Shown here in pieces: positions 1 through 11,470 of a stretch of 64,000 bases of DNA (position 1 is its first letter; each line of letters opens with the position of its first letter). Source of the DNA: Gnetum montanum (taxonomy: Eukaryota > Streptophyta > Gnetopsida > Gnetales > Gnetaceae); assembly GCA_015680685.1 (NCBI GenBank), contig MNCI01027262.1, forward strand, positions 108,338 to 172,337, read 5' to 3'. A model generated the notes under the pieces. It saw nothing but the letters and a program-made list of their open reading frames with translations. It was not told the origin of the DNA and did not search any database. Made by a program: the position numbers and the translations under genes.

Positions 1-539
1 ACAGTCGACCCTGCCTCCGCTTGAGGGCAAGCTGGAACGGATGAAGGTAGAGTGCCTTGAATGGTCCGCACGCGGATCAAACAAGGACTTCCCCAACGTT
101 TGCCGCTACAACACGTTGGGTTATACGTAAACAATGCACGTTAAATGTAAACCGTAAACAAGCACGATAATGTAAACGAGACTGTAAACGTGAACTGAAA
201 GACAAAGAAAACTGCAATAAATCTGTGCAAAATGTAAACTGTTTTGTATTGAAAATTGATTACAGAGTGCACTGGTCCAAACGCAGTTGTGGATTGATCA
301 CAAGGAAGCTATTTGGCCCTGATGGGTGAGGATTATGATGGCAACTGCTGGGAATTTCGACAGGCACAGCGTGCCAGATGTATGCCCAGCGTGTCCGATT
401 TTGTCTCCTTTTTTCTTTTCTCCTGATTTGTTTAAAATTTCCGATCCCTGGTTCCATGGAAACTTTGGGCTTTTATACATGTTTTGATGTTAGGTGTGTT
501 GACCGGGTGCAAGAGCGTAAAATTTACAAGTGTACAGTA

Positions 540-760
540 TGTTACATCTGTTTGGTGTATACGCTGTATCTGGTGGGCGTAAGTGCTCTGGGCGTATACG
601 CTGGGATTGCAGGGCATATACGCTGGGCATATACACCTGATGTGCTGAGCGTATACACTGGGCGTATACGCTGTGGATGCTGAGCGTAGAGGATGCCAGC
701 GTAAGCGTATAGCATGCCAGCGTAAGCCAAAAATGTGCCCAGCATATACACATGAAAATG
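540..760. repeat. Cluster of palindromic GCGTATACGC-like motifs
   Basis: Inside LTR C the 10-bp palindrome GCGTATACGC and near copies such as GCATATACGC and GCGTATACAC recur many times, usually followed by TGGG. More copies sit at about 903, 1088 and 1255 within the adjoining tandem repeat. The frequent short ORFs here on both strands are by-products of the repeat. Confidence 0.8.
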
Positions 761-781
761 CTTCATTTTAAGGTCAGAAAT

Positions 782-1290
782 TGATTTTGGGTGCCCAAGA
801 GCTGCTGGAAATCTTGGGGAAGGTTTTGGAGGGTCTGGATGCTCGATTCTGGCATGTTTTGACTCATTTCTGGGGCCCGAAATTCTGTCTATGCTGGCTG
901 CACCCCGGCGTATACGCTGGGTGTACAGGAATGGAGGACCATCATTTGGAGCCAAAAATTTGATTTTCAAGTGTCCAAGAGCTACTAAGAACCTTGGGGA
1001 AGGTTCTAGAGGGTCTGGACGCTCGATTTTGGCACATTTTGACTCATTTCTGGGGCCCGAAACTCTGTCTACGCTGGCTGCACCCTAACGTATACGCTGG
1101 GCGTACAGGAATGGAAGACCATCATTTGGAGCCCAAAATTTGATTTTCAAGTGTCCAAGAGCTACTGGGAACCTTGCGGAAGGTTTTGGAGGGACTAGAC
1201 GCTCGATTTTAGCATGTTTTGATGAGTTTTTGAGCCCCGAAAGTTGCTGTACGCTAGGCCTTACGCTGGGCATGTATAGGCCAGTGTACA
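782..1290. repeat. Tandem repeat, period about 180 bp, three copies
   Basis: Units start with TGATTTT at 782, 961 and 1141, giving periods of 179 and 180 bp. Each carries the same order of blocks: a CCAAGAGCT block, a GGTT(T/C)T(G/A)GAGGG block, GCTCGATT, TTTTGA, and a block ending in the TACGC palindrome. The third unit is the most divergent and decays after about 1250. Confidence 0.9.
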
Positions 1291-1514
1291 GGATGCATAC
1301 TTAGTGAAAACCAAGTATTTTGAGCTCAAGAGTTGCCAAGTTTAATGCCAGATGTCATCGTAGTATTCTATGGGTCCCAGGGAACTTTTACTTGCTTGCT
1401 TTGACTTCGTTTGATGCTATTTTTGAGACTTTTAAGCTTGGTCATGCTGAGGACCAACATGACTTAGCTTAATTTCTGTCTTCAAGTGTTAGCCAAAATT
1501 TTTGTGGTGTTTCA

Positions 1515-1628
1515 TGCACTAAGTAGGAAAGATAGTGCTATCATATAAAGACATTTTTTAAGGATTGTTCAACAATAAAACATTAAGGAAGTAAGAGTAA
1601 ACCACACTGTTTTTAAAAAAGAACTGAC
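1515..1628 (+). other. Leader remnant of element D
   Basis: These AT-rich bases lie between the end of LTR C and the probable gag start of element D at 1629. No LTR end or primer-binding site of the Athila family is visible, so the 5' LTR of D is absent here, probably replaced when C inserted. Nothing else is recognised. Confidence 0.35.
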
Positions 1629-2913
1629 ATGGCTTCTTCTCGTAGGGATAAATCTCCATTACCATTTACAATTATAACCAATCAAACATAGGAGGTCCAA
1701 AACATGCAAATGTCCCAACAATTTTGTGTTATCTACATCCATCTAGATCCTTACACTTTAGATTTCACCTTCATCCTACATCAGGATGAGTAGCTGCAAT
1801 GTAGGAATATATAAGGCAACATCATATTACCTCCCAATTGATCAGTTCCTACAATGTTAATGAACAATTTGATTAGGTTGTACATAACTAGAATTAATGC
1901 AAAGTATGAGGTCCAAGACCATCTCTATCTGGATTATCATCCCACTGAAACCCAATGAAATAAGGATTGACAAATAGAAGCACAATGTGAGGCTTCAAAA
2001 GGTAAATGGTTTTCTATCCAGTTATTCTTGTAGTAGCATAAAGAAGGCAAGGACTGCATAGACTCTTCCCCTTTCTTTGATGGGAAGACCCTTACCCAAA
2101 GGTTGTAATCAACTATGAACAACCTACATGGGAGGGAAAGAATGATTCTAAAGACTAGTGAACCTTAAAAGATAATGATGAAAGTCATTCATCTAGAGGC
2201 AAGAATAATGACAAGGATAAAGAGATAGACAAAAATAATAATTAGGATAGGAATTGTATCTAGTAGGAATTATTCTAGTGTTGATTCTCCTTCTTCTTCA
2301 TCCTCATCATCTTCCTTCTCTAACTTTGATAAGAGAACTAGAGGCTAAGACCAAAGAAAGAACAATCATGATCAGGATGGAGATGGACAGTGAGATAGGG
2401 ATGATCATAGATCTCATCGAGATGATCAAGAATAGCATCAAGGATAGCAACAAATGGAGGAACATCATAGAGAAAGAAGCATAGCAGGAGTCATTGTAGG
2501 TAACATGGCTATGATAGGCATCACTGAGATCATGAAAACTATGATGAACCTCTTGTGGCTAGCCGTAATATGTTAAATATTTTAGAGGTAATTAGAATCC
2601 CAACTAGGCACTTGAAAGATAGTCACATCAAGAGGCTAGATATGAAAAATATTCCTAGATTTGAAGGAAAATATAACTCAAATTCTCAAAATCATCTACA
2701 AGATTTTCATGAAGCCTATGCCTTATAAAACATTGTAAATCACTAGAAAAAGTTGAAAATGTTCCCAAGGACACTCATTAAAGAAGTTGAAAGTTGGTAC
2801 TAGTCATTAGAACCAAAATCTATTTGCTGATTATGTACAATATTGGAGCTATTCAAAAACAAGTATCAAACTTTAGACTGTTCAACTTAAAAAGGGAAAT
2901 CCAAGAATGTAAA
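1629..2913 (+). pseudogene. gag, N-terminal half, Athila-like element D
   Basis: The likely start is ATG at 1629, reading M-A-S-S-R-R-D-K-S-P. The region then runs parallel to the gag of element A (minus strand, about 30265-29000): both contain a CTACAT(C/T)A(G/A)GATGA block, a Ser-rich stretch, and a segment reading R-I-P-T-R-H-(L/I)-K-D in frame pieces near 2590-2640. Gag is the capsid/nucleocapsid polyprotein of the retrotransposon. Many stops and frameshifts make it a dead copy. Its reading ends abruptly at 2913, where element A has inserted, and resumes at 30970 on the far side. Confidence 0.75.
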
Positions 2914-2918
2914 CAAGG
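2914..2918. repeat. Target-site duplication of element A (left copy, CAAGG)
   Basis: CAAGG directly precedes the left LTR of A (starting TGATGAG at 2919). The identical CAAGG follows the right LTR at 30965-30969. Five bp is the usual Ty3/gypsy duplication size. Confidence 0.9.
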
Positions 2919-3764
2919 TGATGAGCAGTGATACCCCTTATGCTCAACCATATGAATCACAAGTGTTCACACATGATTTGGTCAAATTTCATAGACCTTA
3001 AGTCTTCAAGTACACTAGTTTTAGGAAGTGAAGTCTAATCATTACAATCGTTGTCTTCCCAATTACACTTGTGAATCCCAAAGGTATGGGTAACTACAAC
3101 TAAGGCATTTGATTTTTATCATTTCTTATGTTTTATGTTCTTGGTGCTTAAAATAAATGAATGAAGTAATTTTTAATGGCTAATTTAACTTAACTAACTA
3201 ATTAATCTCTAACTAATCTTAACATAATTATCATATTCCACTTTCCATACACATACTGAACACATGTAAAGCTGTTGGGTTACCAATTATTATGCATTAC
3301 TGGGATTACCAAGCATCATGTGCATGCTTTAAGCAATCGTGCTTATGTGCTTAATTAATTACTATTTATCCTAGTTAACTTAACTTAGCTTAATTACTTG
3401 AAAGCATTAAATAAAATTACATAAAACATTAAATGCATAAATAAAATATTTAATCTAGCCAAAGTGCTACAAGGTTTATCAGAAAGCTCATCTTTATTTC
3501 CACACACACTGCCATGCTCAAGTACAACAGTGCTTGAATAAAGATCCATAGACTCAATAACTTCTACTACAGGCACTTGGGAAAATATTCTCTAACATTG
3601 AAGAAGAAAAACTACAAGAGCTCTGCTATGCTATGATAGAAATTATGTCCAATTGCTATAGTTATAGGCTAGCACACCTCTTGTGACATCAAATATCTGA
3701 CATCACATCTTAGCGTTTGATATCAAGTATCTAATATCGAAGATAAAAAAAGAATCATTCATCA
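2919..3764 (-). mobile_element. 3' LTR of element A
   Basis: This 846-bp LTR begins TGATGAGCAG and ends TTCATCA on the plus strand. It matches the right LTR at 30415-30964 over most of the latter's length, for example the GACCTTAAGTCTTCAAGTA block and the AACTAACTAATTAATCTCTAAC block. The right copy lacks about 300 bp present here. Related LTRs lie at 40480-41365, 57170-58016 and 62012-62818. A pyrimidine-rich flank at 3765-3775, purine-rich on the sense strand, is the likely polypurine tract. Confidence 0.9.
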
Positions 3765-4105
3765 TACCACCATGACTAAATAAAAACTCATCCTTGAGTG
3801 AATAAAAGGAGGAATAAGTCCCTTACAAAATATTGGAAAGGTATGGAATTATTGACTAACATGCAAACTAACTCAGATAGAATAGAGAGATTCTAAGTGC
3901 CCAAGTATATAGATTTACAATATTTTACAAAATTAGGTGTTCATGACAATAGAATTGAACACCTTGGCCAAAATTGACATCCAACACCTCCAACAGCTGA
4001 AGAACAAGAGAAAAGATTCAATAATCAAGAAGGATCCTCATCACATGGTGTTGCTACTTGTTCTTTGGGAAAGAAGGTTTTTCTTCCAGTCCACACTTCC
4101 CACTA
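3765..4105 (-). pseudogene. env-like ORF remnant and polypurine region of element A
   Basis: The strand just right of the LTR matches the same position in element E (58017-58110): both have ACTCATCCT(T/C)GAGT about 15 bp from the LTR and a GG(T/A)ATGG(A/G)ATTATTGA block further in. In D this position lies downstream of an env-like ORF. Here only about 340 bp remain before element B interrupts, so most of the env-like ORF has been lost. No readable frame persists. Confidence 0.55.
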
Positions 4106-4110
4106 CAATC
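4106..4110. repeat. Target-site duplication of element B (left copy, CAATC)
   Basis: CAATC lies directly left of the B LTR, whose first bases are TA here, a decayed form of TG. The same CAATC lies directly right of the other LTR at 22995-22999. Confidence 0.85.
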
Positions 4111-5978
4111 TATTATGATCAAAAATGTCAGTGGCTAGAACACTAAGAGGTTGCTAGGTGAATAGTTTAACCCTGAATCTGTGCGAGGGCTATGCTAGAG
4201 AGAAATGGAAATGGGATGCCCTGAATGGTCTAGTCGATCAGACAAGGACTTAATCAGTGTATCTTAACCTTGTGTAAATGTTTGTTTCAGAAGCAAGGTA
4301 TGTAATATAAACCAATGATCAATAAATGTAAAGTAGTGAAAATAGTGAAAAACATGATGATAGTAAGCAAATAGCAAAACATGGTGAAAGTAGTGCACCG
4401 CCCCAAGGTCACAAATTTGATCTTTACTTTGTTGAAAAGGATACAACTAGTTATGCACCATAGGAGATGCATAGCTTGCACGGAATAGCATTATCATAGA
4501 TCTTTTGCTTGCTAATCGATTCACTAAGATGCCAAATGCTCAACTCACAAAGGGATGTTTAGAGCTAACCAAAAAACTCAAAGCCAACTAGAGTGCTCAA
4601 AAAGAAAAATGCCAACTATGCTCTCCAAAAGAAAACTTAAAAGCCAACCCTTCTAGCATTGTTTTCTAGGGTATTTATAGGGCCAGGAGCAAGAGAAGAA
4701 TGTGTTCTAAGTGCCATGTGTCCTGGGCCCCACACGGTGCTAACATGTCCATACTATGTAGGTGTGCAATGTTGGAGGTGAGCTTTGTTACGCTGTGACC
4801 ATACTGCTGAAACTATATATGCCAAAATCCAATGTGCCAACAATGCAAGGAAAATGGAGCCTATGCTCCAAGACTACATGTTCCCTACTTTTTCAAGCAA
4901 GGTCAAATGTAGGAACAATTTTTGGGGATTGGGTAGGGGTACGCAAAATGAAACAAACTTGTTGATTTTATCCACCAAAGAGATATCAGGGAGAGAATAA
5001 TCATTGCTAACAATTTATAAAGCTAGCCAAAGATGTCTTGATGCCTCCATGCCAGTTTTGTGCTACTCACACTGTTCAGCACATTGGTGTAGTGTACGTA
5101 ATTGCTTGCTATGATGTGCTATGCCACATAGTGTAGCATAGTGTAGCCACTAGTTTTGATAGGAAACTTGCATAGGGGTTGAGAGCATTTTTCTTAGGCT
5201 TAGTCAAACAAACAACTACAACTTTTGTCCTCCATTCTATAAATCCTTTGTACATGCCAAGTTCACCCTTGAAACATTCTACCATTTTTGCATCCTTGCT
5301 ACACTATGCTACACTATGTAGCATAGCACAGCATAGTAGCTAGTGTGTCATGCATCCTTGTTCAATCTACCATTTTTACCAAGAAACCTTGCTTGAGGCC
5401 TAAAGGCTAAGTGGGACAACCAATTTTAGAGGCCGAAGCATTGCCAAGTGCAATCTTCTTGTTGGAGTCACTTGGCAAAAGGTGGCCTTTATGCACCTTA
5501 TCCCTACTACGCTATGCTATGTTGCATAGTGTAGCATAGCATAGCACCTTGTGTTGGTAGAGCAAGCTTGCTTTATGATTGCAACATGGAAAAATGCTTT
5601 GGAAAACTAACTTGATATCATCTTGCATCTTGGACACTTAGTTGGTTTCTTTGAGGCTTGCTATGCTGTGTAGCGTAGCGTAGCAGGTTTCAAAGCTAGA
5701 AAACTTGCAAAACTATTTTTCTCATCCTAAACACTTTCAACAATTCCTAGCATGGTATCTAGGTTGACTGTCAGCTGGGTCAATTGTCCAATTGGGCAAG
5801 CTGAAGAGTTCAACAGGCCTATCAGCCCTAGAGATAGAAAACTTGCCAGACTGTATAGTCTATCCTTGGTTCCTACAATTTCCTACCAAACCATCATGAT
5901 GCTGCACTTGTGGAAATTCCTACCCAAATTCCAAGACTCTACTGAAGCATGAAGATCTTGAAATTTCATGGTGTTTTA
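4111..5978 (-). mobile_element. 3' LTR of element B
   Basis: This 1.87-kb LTR is colinear with 21102-22994 throughout, with many transition differences and small indels. Its edges are decayed (TA in place of TG, TTTTA in place of TTTCA), consistent with methyl-cytosine deamination. The sense-strand purine run AAAGAGGGCCT just inside (5979-5990 on the plus strand) is a good polypurine tract. ORFs in this interval are spurious. Confidence 0.9.
5095..5700. repeat. Recurring palindromes in the element B LTR
   Basis: Four clusters, near 5105-5155, 5298-5335, 5505-5545 and 5660-5690, are built from GCTACGCTATGCTA and its reverse complement TAGCATAGCGTAGC, forming imperfect inverted repeats 150-200 bp apart. 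All four recur at the matching places of the other LTR (about 22110-22160, 22308-22350, 22512-22557 and 22670-22702). Similar TAGCATAG words appear elsewhere in B (for example 11685, 12115 and 14755). Confidence 0.85.
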
Positions 5979-7370
5979 CTAGGCCCTCTTTGTCGATGTC
6001 TAGAGGATCTGCCTGATAGATGTTGATAAAGAATACGAAACACCATGAAAGACAAGATGCCAACATCACTCTCCAGTGGTCACTCAAATGTCACTTTGCT
6101 ATGGTTGGGAGTATCAAGATAGTCACATAGGGAAAGGGGGAAAGAGTGGACTTGAGGGGATGGGTTCAGGAAAGGGAATGATGTATCATAGTGTGGTCCC
6201 TCATTGAAGTGCTTATGAGGGAGTCGGTATGCATGGGCATCTTTCTTTTGCTGGCTTCTGACACTTGTCAAAATTCTTAGAGATGGTCATTTTGAAATAG
6301 TTGGTGTGCCACTTGTTTTAGACACACATTTTTTTAAAGATCTTTTTCTCTGTTATGCTTTTGCACTTTTCTTCTACTGTTTATCCATGTTCACTTGCAA
6401 ACAACCTTGTTGTTGTAGGATAGGTATTTCCTCCCCAAGATGAGTTGTGTTACATCCATGTGGGGCTTTGACCTACCTATAGATGCTTCCCATGTGATGA
6501 GCTACATTATGTGTGTCATGGACTTTGTGGTTGAGCATGTGGGAGGGCTTTACATGCATTAAGAAAGCTTGTAAAAAAGATGTGAAAATGGAAACTATGG
6601 GTGTAAGAATCGAGATGAAGAAGGTTAGGAGGGAGGGTAGGATATGCACTCCCAAGTAGCCAAGCTAGTCAGAACGATCACCTCGGAACAATGTAGTGTC
6701 TTTCCCTCCTGGTGAAATGCATCTCTGACCGACACCATCTCAACCCATATCTTGCAAATGCAATAGAAAGCAAACCAAAAAAATGTTACCATGAAATGAA
6801 GTGATGGAAAAGTCTCTTTTGCTTTAGACACTACTGAAGTGGTAGGCATTGTTGCCGAGGTAGGCAACATTAGAAGCAAGAAGGCCAATAGTGGTTTTGG
6901 CAACAGCAGACTGGAGGGGTTGGCACCAAGGAGGCTAGGAATTGTAGCAATGCAAGCTACTCAGGATTTCCCACCCAAGGAAAACATCATGAAATTCAAC
7001 TATAAAGTAAGAATCCTAACAACTGAATGTCTTTTGAGCTCATATGATGGTGGGGGCTGGAGGGTAGAAACTCTGTGGCTGGGCCACAATAGTGCTAGGA
7101 CCGCAACAGTAGGCATTGACAACAAAAGCTACCGCTAGGGTGATAGGCTGTGGTAGCGGTAGCTCCGGAAGATCATTAAGATGTTAGATAATATATCTGG
7201 AGGATCAGTAACATGCCAAGGGTAGTGGGATTCCATATATTCTAGAGGGTGTTTTCTTGTCATTGTGAACCACATTCTGGAACTACAATGTCCCATCCCA
7301 TGTCAACACTGTGCATGCACGCTTGTTTGTAGGGTCATGTATGCGAGATAGGAATGTTGTGTCATGAACC
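5979..7370 (-). other. Element B 3' non-coding region, no gene recognised
   Basis: This runs between the polypurine tract and the repeat block at 7375. Short ORFs on both strands (the longest about 99 codons on the plus strand, 6839-7138) show no recognisable domain, and no conserved frame is supported. A GGTAGCGGTAGC-type duplication occurs near 7135-7165. Confidence 0.5.
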
Positions 7371-7374
7371 TAGT

Positions 7375-7745
7375 TTAAGGTCTTGGTAGACCATCAGAGG
7401 TACTAGTTTAAGGTCCCAACAGACTGCAATGTGCTAGTTTAAGGTCCTAGCAAACTGTTGTGCTAGTTTAAGGTCTTAGCAAACCACTATGTGCTAGTTT
7501 AGGGTCCTAGTAGACCGTTGTGCTAGTTTAAGATCCTAGTAGACTATTGTGCTAGTTTATCATCATAGTGGATAGTGGATGGGAAAATTTAAGGTCGTAG
7601 TAGATCATCTGTGCCATTTTTACATCATATCATACATTCTTTGCTAGTTTTATGTCATAGTGGATGGTCTGTGCCAGTTTATAGTCATACCAGACTATCT
7701 ATGCCAGTTTATAGTCATAGCAAACTATCTATGCTTACCTTGATT
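7375..7745. repeat. Degenerate short tandem repeat in B, GCTAGTTTAAGGTC type
   Basis: About eleven units of 28-40 bp share the core GCTAGTTTAAGGTC followed by a TAG(T/C)AGACC or TAGCAAACC block. They are most regular at 7425-7560 and drift to GCCAGTTTATAGTCATA by 7670-7730. Related units occur at 11265-11470 and 16785-16905, so the same minisatellite marks three spacers of the element. Confidence 0.85.
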
Positions 7746-7749
7746 TTGC

Positions 7750-8960
7750 ATGATACATAGTATGGCTTGAGGTACAAGTGGTTCATAAGATTTGCAAAAT
7801 CATTTCCATCCATATCTACCAGTTTGAAGGCTTCATTCTCATAGGCTTTTGTGACTATGAATGGACCTTCCTAGTTTATTGAGAACTTGCTTGCATGTTC
7901 ATAGATAGCTTTCAGAACTAGGTTCCCTTTTTGATTGGTCATCGATGTAAATTAGAATGATTATTTTGTTGCTACTTATCTTGGTACCATTTGATACGAC
8001 CAAGTGTTTGGGCACACTTCTCCTCTATGGAGTCGAGGTCGATGATCCTTGACTCATTGTTCTAGGCTTCATTCACGATTCTTGAAAGGATCATCCAAAG
8101 TGACAATACGTACAATTTAAGAGCTAACACTACTTCAGATCCATAAACTAGGCTATAAGAAGTCTTACATGTTACCATTCTGCACGTCGTACGGTATGCT
8201 CACAGCATGTAGAGGATTTGCTCATGCTATCACCTTTTGCTATTGCTAAGCATCTTTTTGATCAAGTTGATGATGAACTTGTTTGTTGCCTCTACCTAAC
8301 CGTTTGCTTGCAAGTAGTATGGTAACGAAAAGGATTGCTTGATGCCAAGGTTACTACAAAATATTTTAGTTTCCATGCTACTAAACTATGGCCCATTGTC
8401 CATCACAATAGTCATGGGAAAACCAAACCTTATTACTATGTTATCTAGGATAAAGTGGCAAACCAGTTGGGATGTAGTTTTCCTAAGTGGGATAGCTTCT
8501 ACCCACTTTGTAAAGTACTTAGTGGCGGTGATAATGAAGCTATATCCTATGGAAGACTTAGGTGTGATGGGTCCTATGATATCTAGTCCCCATCATTGGA
8601 ATGGCCATGTAATTTGTGTAAGATGAAACTCAGTAGGTAAAACATGTATAAGATTTGCATAATGTTGGCATGTATCACATGTCCTAACTTTAGCAAGGTA
8701 ATCTTGTTCCATGCAAGGCTAGTAATATCCTAAGCATCTAATTTTTTTTTTGCCATAGCTCTGGGAGCTATGTGTCCTCCACATAGTCCTTCATGGACTT
8801 CGTTAAAGATTTTTTGTGCTTTTTCCCCACCAATGCAAGTTAGCAATATCCCATCAAAGGATCATTTGCATAAGGTATTATCTCCTACAAGGACATAATA
8901 CCATGCTCGCTTTTGGATCACATCCTTTTAAGCTGATGTCAAGCCATGTGGGGATTCATC
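7750..8960 (-). pseudogene. Integrase domain, element B
   Basis: On the minus strand the zinc-binding region is recognisable near 8798-8740 as E-V-H-E-G-L-C-G-G-H, the usual integrase H-H-C-C entry. Further on (about 8350-8270) comes a segment resembling the core's late T-P-Y-H-P-Q-A-N-G-Q region in decayed form. Integrase inserts the cDNA copy into the host chromosome. Several stops and frame changes interrupt it. The plus-strand ORF at 8339-8626 is its shadow. The repeat block at 7375-7745 follows. Confidence 0.7.
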
Positions 8961-9460
8961 GTGTTGAAGGTAGGCTTTAACGTTAGCACATCATTCTTGG
9001 GCATTGATAGCACTTATGGAGGTGATGTGTACTGCTTGAGTGATATGGTCTATGCACTTCGTTATCGAAGTAGGAAAAGTTGTGAATAGGTGTGGCAGCA
9101 CATTTAATGCTAGCATGGCTAAGGAATCTTCTATAGTGTTCTTGTTGCATGGCACATGTTAGATATCAATTGATGTGAACTATTTTAGCAAACTATTGGC
9201 CAAGTCACAATAAGGCTGTAAATATGAAGCTTTATAGAAATATATTTTAGTGATTTGGTTGATGATGAGTTGGGAATCACCTTAGACTCCCAAATGTTGG
9301 ATCTTTAATTTCTAGGCTACAATAAGGCCCCTAAGGAGTCCTTCATACTTAGCTACGTTGTTTGTACAAAGGAATGTAAAATGGTAAGCAAAAGGATGAA
9401 TGTCCCTAGAGGGGAATTTAATGGCATAGGGCTAATGTTGTTAACATGTTCATTGGGGAA
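8961..9460 (-). pseudogene. Second, archaeal-type RNase H, element B
   Basis: The minus strand near 9361-9330 reads N-N-V-A-K-Y-E-G-L, and slightly downstream G-D-S-Q-L-I-I-N-Q. These are two conserved blocks of the extra RNase H (aRNH) found in Tat-clade elements between the normal RNase H and integrase. It would help remove the RNA strand during reverse transcription. The domain order RH, aRH, INT is the strongest evidence for the Tat/Ogre call. Stops interrupt the frame. Confidence 0.75.
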
Positions 9461-10117
9461 TTTTTGCTCTATGGTTTCCTGATCATCAATTGGTGAGGTC
9501 GTGAGCTGCGTGGCTATTGCTTGTCCTTTTGTCAATGATTGGGCTACATAGTGTAAATCAAATTCCATCACTATAACTTTCCACCAGGCTATCCTATTTA
9601 TTTCGTATAAATTATTCGTGATAGACTGAAGTACGTTGCTCTTGCATATGATGTTAACCTTACTATGGAACAGGTAAAATCTCCACTTTTGTAACATAAA
9701 TGCTAGGGTAAGACAATTCATTTCTACTTCATTGTATTTTGCATCGTAGGCTATCAATGCATGGCTCAAGTAATAAACTGGGATTTCAGAGCTATCATCT
9801 CTCTTCTGGCATAACAATGCTATGATAGACATGTCTAAGGTGGAAAGGTAGATGTAGAAAGGCTTATCCCTCTATTGTGGGTAAATAGTTGGGAGGTGTA
9901 AAAGCTCTTTCTTTAAGTCATTGAAAGCTTGTTGACATTGTACTATCTATTCAAAGTTGACCCCCTTCTTTAGCAAGTGTTGCATGGGCTGTAACTTGTC
10001 AGTCAACTTTGCTATAAAGCTTCTGATAAACTATATTCTACCTTGCAACCTACATAATTCTTTAATGTTGGTAGGAGGTGCTAGGTTAATGGTGGCCTTA
10101 ACTTTGTCAGGGTCAAC
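9461..10117 (-). pseudogene. RNase H domain, element B
   Basis: The minus-strand ORF 9832-9353 (159 codons) reads from near the start of the usual gypsy RNase H and contains P-V-Y-Y-L-S-H-A-L followed by Y-N-E-V-E-M-N-C-L-T-L, the typical Y-x-x-x-E-x-x-x-L-A block. It continues from the RT at 10118 with one or more frame breaks. The role is removal of template RNA during reverse transcription. Confidence 0.8.
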
Positions 10118-10760
10118 TCATATTCCAACCTCCAATACTACAAACCCTAGCATGCATCTAGTTTTAACTCCAAAAACACATTTCTTTGGATTGAGACACA
10201 AGTCATGCCTATGACAATACTTGAGGACTATATCTAGATCATTACGATGATCGATAGCTCTCTTAGATTTGATTGCTATGTCATCCACATAATCGTTTAG
10301 TCTCTCTAGAAGGTAGTCACTAAATATGTACATCATGGCTTGTTGATAGGTTGCTTCAACATTTTTGAGACCAAAGGGCAACATAGTGTAACAAAAGGTT
10401 CCCCAAGTAGTTATGAAAGTAGTTGTTAATTGATACTTTGGATTGATGCAAATTTGATTGTAACCTAAGAACCCATCCATAAAGGATAGTAAAACATGAC
10501 CAGCCATAGTGTTGATAAGTTGATCAATACTTGGTAGTGGGAAGTCATCTTTAATCATAGCTTTGTTTAGATCCCGAAAGTCTATACAAATTTATATTTC
10601 TTCCATTTTCTTAGAAACTATAATGGTGTTCAATACCCATTCCAAATAATCGACTACACAAATGAAACTAGCTTGATACAGCTTGGTAATTTCATCATGT
10701 ACGGCTAGTGTGATTTCTGGTTTAATTTTCCAAGCCTTTTGTTTAACTGCCTTGATATGT
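10118..10760 (-). pseudogene. Reverse transcriptase domain, element B
   Basis: The minus-strand ORF 10558-10118 (146 codons) covers RT fingers and palm: D-D-F-P-L-P-S-I-D, then F-M-D-G-F-L-G-Y-N-Q-I, T-T-W-G-T-F-C-Y, M-L-P-F-G-L-K-N, and the catalytic block Y-V-D-D-I. The Y-V-D-D motif is intact. The N-terminal part (10760-10560), including R-D-L-N-K-A just before the ORF, lies in the same direction but has stops. This is the longest surviving pol piece of B. Confidence 0.9.
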
Positions 10761-10803
10761 GGGTCTAAGAAAATGTTATGTTATATGAGTCATGGGTATA
10801 AGC

Positions 10804-11022
10804 CTAGCATGTCATCATAGGACCACGTGAACACTTTAATGTTACAACCTTAGATACATCCTTTTGCATTTGTGGATCTAGGAAGGAGCTAAGTTTTAAT
10901 GTCTTTATTTCCTCCCTGGATGTAGTTGTAGGTATTTCGAAGAGAGGGTCCTCAGTCACATCCCTGGCCTCTAAGTCTAAGGCTTGAACTAGATTTTTGG
11001 GCCAATACAAGGATGCTACCAT
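10804..11022 (-). pseudogene. Region N-terminal to RT, element B
   Basis: A 72-codon minus-strand ORF reads E-D-P-L-F-E-I-P and I-K-T-L-K-L, resembling the linker that precedes RT in Tat-type polyproteins. Just downstream (about 10830-10780) decayed codons resemble the F-A-W-S-Y-D-D-M-P-G-L block that opens the RT module. It follows the antisense gene block and the repeats at 11265-11470. Confidence 0.5.
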
Positions 11023-11264
11023 GTTCTTAGTGGATGATTCCTAGTCTATTGACTCTAAGTTTAGATGTCTTGCAAGCTTGCCATGAGGACCTGTCAAGGT
11101 TAAAAGTGAATGTAGATCATGCTACATGGCCATTTTTGTTAAACCTGCCACAATAAGAAAAATCCAAGTCAAGTGATACCTGTTTGTAGAAACAACATGT
11201 AATAAACATTTGTAAAGAAAAAATGAAACATGAAATAATTATCAACTATTGGGCAAAGTTTGCA

Positions 11265-11470
11265 AGTTACCAATTTAAGGTCAAAGTGGACCATGAATGA
11301 GTTTGAACATGCAAGGGACATTAACTTTGCTAGTTTAAGGTTGTGGTCGATAGTAACAATGAAAAATTTAGTTTAAAATATCAAATGGATACTAAGGTTG
11401 CTAGTTTAAGGTCATGATGGACTGTGGTGAGTAGGCTTTGTAAAGGTAGGTTGCTAATTCAAGGTTGGAT
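11265..11470. repeat. GCTAGTTTAAGGT-type repeats on the RT side of the antisense block
   Basis: About four to five units carry TTTAAGGTCA(A/T)(A/G)GTGGAC or close variants at 11273, 11330, 11400 and 11455. They match the repeat at 7375-7745 and, with the block at 16785-16905, bracket the antisense gene. Confidence 0.75.

Larger units (their letters stand above)
1..1514 (-). mobile_element. LTR of Tat/Ogre-like element C (left edge cut by window)
   Basis: The first 100 bases resemble the start of the element B LTRs near 4160-4260 and 21170-21250: the same G-A-G-G-G-C stretch, then GTGCCTTGAATGGTC and a CAAGGACTT block. The right end, GGTGTTTCA at 1506-1514, matches the B LTR end GGTGTTTCA at 22986-22994. 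It therefore reads as an LTR on the minus strand whose sense strand starts TGAAACACCAC. About 40 bases of the PBS-side edge lie outside the window. The interior differs from B but has the same style, with palindromes and tandem blocks. Whether it is the 5' LTR of an element extending left or a solo LTR cannot be decided here. Stop-rich ORFs inside it are not genes. Confidence 0.6.

Noticed and set aside
378..1273. Several ORFs on both strands, up to 142 codons
   Set aside because: They lie in the tandem repeat and palindrome array of LTR C, overlap each other in all frames, and show no domain.
2919..3764. LTR at 2919 as the 3' LTR of the plus-strand gag directly to its left
   Set aside because: The LTR is in the opposite orientation, its polypurine side faces right, and exact CAAGG copies pair it with 30964; the gag belongs to element D.
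7375..7745. Possible CRISPR-like array of short repeats
   Set aside because: Repeats are degenerate, units run head to tail without unique spacers of constant length, and the sequence is a plant retrotransposon.
8339..8626. 95-codon plus-strand ORF
   Set aside because: It is the complement of the element B integrase core and has no features of its own.
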